Assembly (NCBI GenBank): GCA_047920935.1
Contig: JBLRXD010000092.1
Coordinates: 1-14,749 of the forward strand
Direction: 5' to 3'
Length of the DNA: 14,749 nucleotides
From: UBA7803 sp047920935
Lineage (GTDB): Bacteria > Pseudomonadota > Gammaproteobacteria > Pseudomonadales > Azotimanducaceae
Position numbers and translations under genes: made by a program. Every line of letters starts with the position of its first letter. Positions within the stretch are counted from its first letter, which is position 1. A model generated the notes under the pieces. The model saw nothing but the letters and a program-made list of their open reading frames with translations. It had not been told where the DNA came from and did not search any database. Below are positions 12,268-14,749 of this stretch, one piece after another.

Positions 12268-13902
12268 TCAGCCGATGACAAATCCTCTGTAGCCATCCGC
12301 TACGATCGCCTCGCATTGCTGACGGTAAGCACCCACTCCGGCCACATACGGCATGAATATGCGCGGCTTGCCGGGGATGTTGGCGCCCAGATACCAGGAG
12401 TTGCAGCTTTCGGCCGTGAGCATGGTGCCATCGGCAAGCTCGAACACATGCCGGACCCAGTCGTCTTCTGCTTCCTCGGCAGGCTCGATGGTGCTGGCGC
12501 CTCGCTGATCCAGGGCGTTGATGCAGTCGCTGATCCAGTCTACGTGCTGCTCGATGGATACCAGCATGTTGCTGAGTACCGACGGGCTGCCAGGTCCGGT
12601 GACGGTGAACAGATTGGGGAAACCGCTCATCTGCAGACCCAGATAGGTCTTCGGCCCATGCGCCCAATGGGACGCGAGTGACCGACCGCCGCGACCGCGG
12701 ATGTCCATGCGCAGCAGCGCGCCGGTCATGGCATCGAAACCCGTTGCGTAGACCAGCACGTCGAAGTCGAACTGCCCCTGAGCGGTTTGCACCCCGGTTT
12801 CCGTGATGCGCTCGAGACCACCCCGGCGCAGATCCACCAGCGTGACGTTGTCTCGATTGAAGGTCTCGTAGTAGCCGATGTCGATCACCGGCCGCTTGCA
12901 GCCGAACGGATAACCGCGCGGCATCAGGCCTTCGGCGGTTTGCGGATCGTCGACCACACGTCGCACCTGCTCACGATACATCTCGCAGGCCAACTCGTTC
13001 GCCTCCGGAGTCTGAGCCAGGTCGTTGTAGCGGCGGATGGCCGCGAATCCATACTTTTCCAGCGCCCGCTCACGCTGTTCCCGGGTGGTGCTCAGAATCG
13101 ATTCCGTGGGCTCCGGATAGCTGCCGAGGCCGCCGAGACCCCGGCTGAACTCGCTCACCCCGATCTGGGCCAACCGCTGCGCTGCCCGCACCGCGCCGTA
13201 GTTCTGCTTGATGCGCTCACGATAATCGGCGGGGAGCGGCACGTTGTTGGCCGGCATGTTGTAGTTGGGCGTGCGCTGCAACACGGTCAGGTGTTTCGCC
13301 TGCCGGGCGATGACCGGAATCGCCTGCACGCCGGAGGAGCCGGTGCCGATGATGCCCACCGACTTGCCGCTGAAATCCACCCCTTCCGGCGGCCAGTTGC
13401 CGGTGTGGTGCACCTCCCCCGCGAAAGCCTCCCGGCCAGGAAGATCGGGCGTGTTCGGCACCGAGAGACAGCCGGTGGCCATGATGCAGAAGCGGGCCGC
13501 GTAGGTGGTGCCGCGATCGGTGCTGAGCTTCCACTGACGCTTCTCTTCGTCGAAATGCGCGGCCGTTACCCGGGTGTTGAAGTCGATGTGCTCGCGCAGG
13601 CCGAAGCGGTCGGCGACGTGGTTGGCGTAGGCAAGAATCTCGGGCTGCGGCGCCATGATTTCCGTCCACTCCCATTCCTGCTGCAGCGCCTCGGAAAAGC
13701 CGTAGGAGTACTCCATGCTGGTGATGTCGCAGCGGGCGCCCGGGTACCGGTTCCAGTACCAGGTGCCGCCCACATCGGCCCCAGCCTCGATGACCCGGAA
13801 GCGCAGCCCGGATTGGCGCAGCTTCCAGATCGCGTACATGCCCGCAAAGCCTGCGCCAACGACCACGACGTCCAGCGATTCTGCTGCTTCAGTCGAACCC
13901 AT
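12268..13902 (-). CDS. FAD-dependent Baeyer-Villiger monooxygenase
   Basis: A 544-residue class B flavoprotein that uses NADPH and O2 to insert oxygen next to a carbonyl, turning ketones into esters or lactones. Numbered from the ATG at 13902: the FAD motif GAGFAG is at 16-21, the Baeyer-Villiger fingerprint FAGEVHHTGNWP (F-x-G-x3-H-x3-W-P) at 160-171, and the NADPH motif GTGSSG at 186-191. The early segment GGTWYWNRYPGARCD is typical of cyclohexanone and steroid monooxygenases. The full family length is present. GGGGGTG 6 bases upstream supports the ATG at 13902; a GTG at 13911 is a less likely start. It is divergent from a TetR-family gene that probably controls it. Substrate unknown; a cyclic ketone or steroid is plausible. 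Confidence 0.93.
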   Translation of the reverse strand: MGSTEAAESLDVVVVGAGFAGMYAIWKLRQSGLRFRVIEAGADVGGTWYWNRYPGARCDITSMEYSYGFSEALQQEWEWTEIMAPQPEILAYANHVADRFGLREHIDFNTRVTAAHFDEEKRQWKLSTDRGTTYAARFCIMATGCLSVPNTPDLPGREAFAGEVHHTGNWPPEGVDFSGKSVGIIGTGSSGVQAIPVIARQAKHLTVLQRTPNYNMPANNVPLPADYRERIKQNYGAVRAAQRLAQIGVSEFSRGLGGLGSYPEPTESILSTTREQRERALEKYGFAAIRRYNDLAQTPEANELACEMYREQVRRVVDDPQTAEGLMPRGYPFGCKRPVIDIGYYETFNRDNVTLVDLRRGGLERITETGVQTAQGQFDFDVLVYATGFDAMTGALLRMDIRGRGGRSLASHWAHGPKTYLGLQMSGFPNLFTVTGPGSPSVLSNMLVSIEQHVDWISDCINALDQRGASTIEPAEEAEDDWVRHVFELADGTMLTAESCNSWYLGANIPGKPRIFMPYVAGVGAYRQQCEAIVADGYRGFVIG

Positions 13903-13984
13903 TCCATACACCCCCGATGCGGCAACTTGCTGCGTGATTATGGCGCAGTTGGTCGGAATCGAAAGCCACTGAAATTAAATCATT

Positions 13985-14007
13985 CGATTGAATTAAGAAA
14001 TCAATCG
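13985..14007. promoter_or_regulatory. Quasi-palindromic operator candidate, TetR/monooxygenase
   Basis: CGATTGA (13985-13991) and TCAATCG (14001-14007) are perfect 7-bp inverted arms, with two further matching pairs inside (TT/AA), giving a 23-bp quasi-palindrome. It is in the AT-rich middle of the 141-base divergent gap; TATTAA at 14008-14013 could be a -10 element for the TetR-family gene. Size and position fit a TetR-family operator controlling both directions. Confidence 0.6.
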
Positions 14008-14043
14008 TATTAAAACTGCACCTGTTCCTTCTGAGGACAGGCC

Positions 14044-14733
14044 GTGACTTCCCCCACCGGCAGCTCCACCAGCAGCCCCGCACGCGCAGATCAGGCGCTG
14101 ATCGAAGCCGCCATCGAGCTGTTCGGCCATTCCGGATTCGACTCCGTGGGCACCCGCGCCCTGTGCGAGCGCGCGGGGACGAACCTCGCCGCCATCCGCT
14201 ATCACTTCAACGGCAAAGATGGGCTCTACCGGGCTGCCGTGCAGCACGTGGTCGACGTTCTTCAGCCGCGCCTCGATTTCGCCGTGGCGGCGTTCGCCGA
14301 AGGCGCCCGGATGGCCGGGGAAGACCGTGGCCGCCAGGCCGACCTGGTGCGCACCCTGGTGCGCGCCATTCTCGAGATGTTCCTGCGCCAGCCGGACGTG
14401 AAGCCGTTCGTACCGTTCATCCTGCGGGAGTTCTTTCTGCCGAGCCGCCACTTCGACCTGTTCTACCTGGCGCTGCCCCGCCGCCTGCACGAGCTCGCCA
14501 CCGGGATCGTCGCCCTGGTGCACGGCATCGACCCGGAGTCCGACACGGCCAAGGTCCGCGCCCATGCCCTGATCGGCCAGATCATGGTGTTCAACATTGC
14601 CCGGGAGATCCTCTTTCGCCGCACCGGCTGGACCGACTACGACGACGACGCCTCGGCGCTGGTGATCGACGAGGTCCAGCGGCTGTCGCTGCGCGCCCTC
14701 GGGCTCGACGACGGGCCCCGCCATGACGGCTGA
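14044..14733 (+). CDS. TetR-family regulator, CecR-like
   Basis: A 229-residue repressor-type protein. The N-terminal TetR helix-turn-helix is clear: ALIEAAIELFGHSGFDSVGT, then RALCERAGTNLAAIRYHF with the recognition helix around 46-56, and GKDGLYRAAV. The C-terminal ligand domain (about 85-220), with FVPFILREFFLPS and ALIGQIMVFNIAREILF, resembles the CecR/DUF1956 group. Such proteins bind a palindromic operator and release it when a small hydrophobic ligand binds. The start is GTG at 14044, with GAGG at 14033-14036. It is transcribed away from the monooxygenase and the shared gap holds a symmetric site, so control of the monooxygenase and of itself is likely. The ligand may be the monooxygenase substrate; that is inference. 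Confidence 0.9.
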   Translation: MTSPTGSSTSSPARADQALIEAAIELFGHSGFDSVGTRALCERAGTNLAAIRYHFNGKDGLYRAAVQHVVDVLQPRLDFAVAAFAEGARMAGEDRGRQADLVRTLVRAILEMFLRQPDVKPFVPFILREFFLPSRHFDLFYLALPRRLHELATGIVALVHGIDPESDTAKVRAHALIGQIMVFNIAREILFRRTGWTDYDDDASALVIDEVQRLSLRALGLDDGPRHDG

Positions 14734-14749
14734 GGCGCCCCGCCGCAGC

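Noticed and set aside
12099..12296. Minus-strand frame with a hydrophobic stretch (LLVLPWQRFALLAAW) after the monooxygenase
   Set aside because: It starts inside the monooxygenase and runs through the tandem repeats; there is no own ribosome site or recognisable family.
12787..14013. 408-codon plus-strand frame opposite the monooxygenase
   Set aside because: It overlaps the monooxygenase and crosses the AT-rich promoter region; no domain is recognisable.

Overview
The window is GC-rich bacterial DNA. Most genes have G or C at nearly every third codon position and clear Shine-Dalgarno sites. The gene set is two crotonases, a Baeyer-Villiger monooxygenase, a secreted alkylsulfatase, a double-hotdog thioesterase, a PhyH-family dioxygenase and a CecR-like TetR regulator. 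Together with an MltA-like envelope enzyme and REP-like intergenic repeats, this suggests a Gram-negative proteobacterium, probably a gammaproteobacterium that degrades lipids, sterols or hydrocarbons. That assignment is inference; there is no rRNA or marker gene here. I see no tRNA, rRNA, CRISPR array, intact insertion sequence, phage gene or replication origin.

Layout. 1-116: REP-like palindromes. 117-811 (-): an antitoxin and PIN-domain toxin pair, with tandem repeats over its promoter. 951-1895 (+): thioesterase-like protein. 2051-2659 (+): hicA-hicB, with lower GC than its surroundings, ending in an attC-like imperfect hairpin. 2755-3990 (-): PhyH-family dioxygenase with an SCP2-like N-terminal region. 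4270-5637 (+): a 61-residue membrane protein, then an exported, very diverged MltA-like protein. 5638-6813: a scar region holding a perfect 20-bp palindrome, an IS91-type transposase remnant and a crotonase pseudogene whose middle is deleted. 6814-8841 (+): SdsA-type alkylsulfatase with all metal ligands. 8918-9591 (-): vapB-vapC with a palindromic operator candidate. 9661-9808: a large imperfect palindrome, next to an apparent 5' remnant of a sulfatase gene. 9918-10640 (-): crotonase of the enoyl-CoA isomerase type. 10774-12042 (-): AAA/DUF4143 ATPase with three GTCGAC repeats upstream. 12137-12199: short tandem repeats. 12268-13902 (-): Baeyer-Villiger monooxygenase, divergent from the TetR-family gene at 14044-14733 (+), with a quasi-palindromic operator candidate between them.

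How it fits together (inference). The enzymes suit breakdown of sulfated or branched hydrophobic molecules: desulfation outside the cytoplasm by SdsA, Baeyer-Villiger oxidation of ketones, and isomerisation and thioester hydrolysis of CoA intermediates. The TetR-family protein is the obvious candidate regulator of the monooxygenase. Between the metabolic genes lie three toxin-antitoxin modules, a DUF4143 ATPase, palindromic repeats and at least three decayed gene pieces. The stretch therefore looks like a catabolic region repeatedly opened and trimmed by mobile DNA. I found no clearly new multi-gene system. The most unusual items are the dispersed CCTCCGCGGAGG palindrome family with its 148-bp compound copy, the diverged MltA-like protein, and the attC-like hairpin that overlaps the hicB stop codon.
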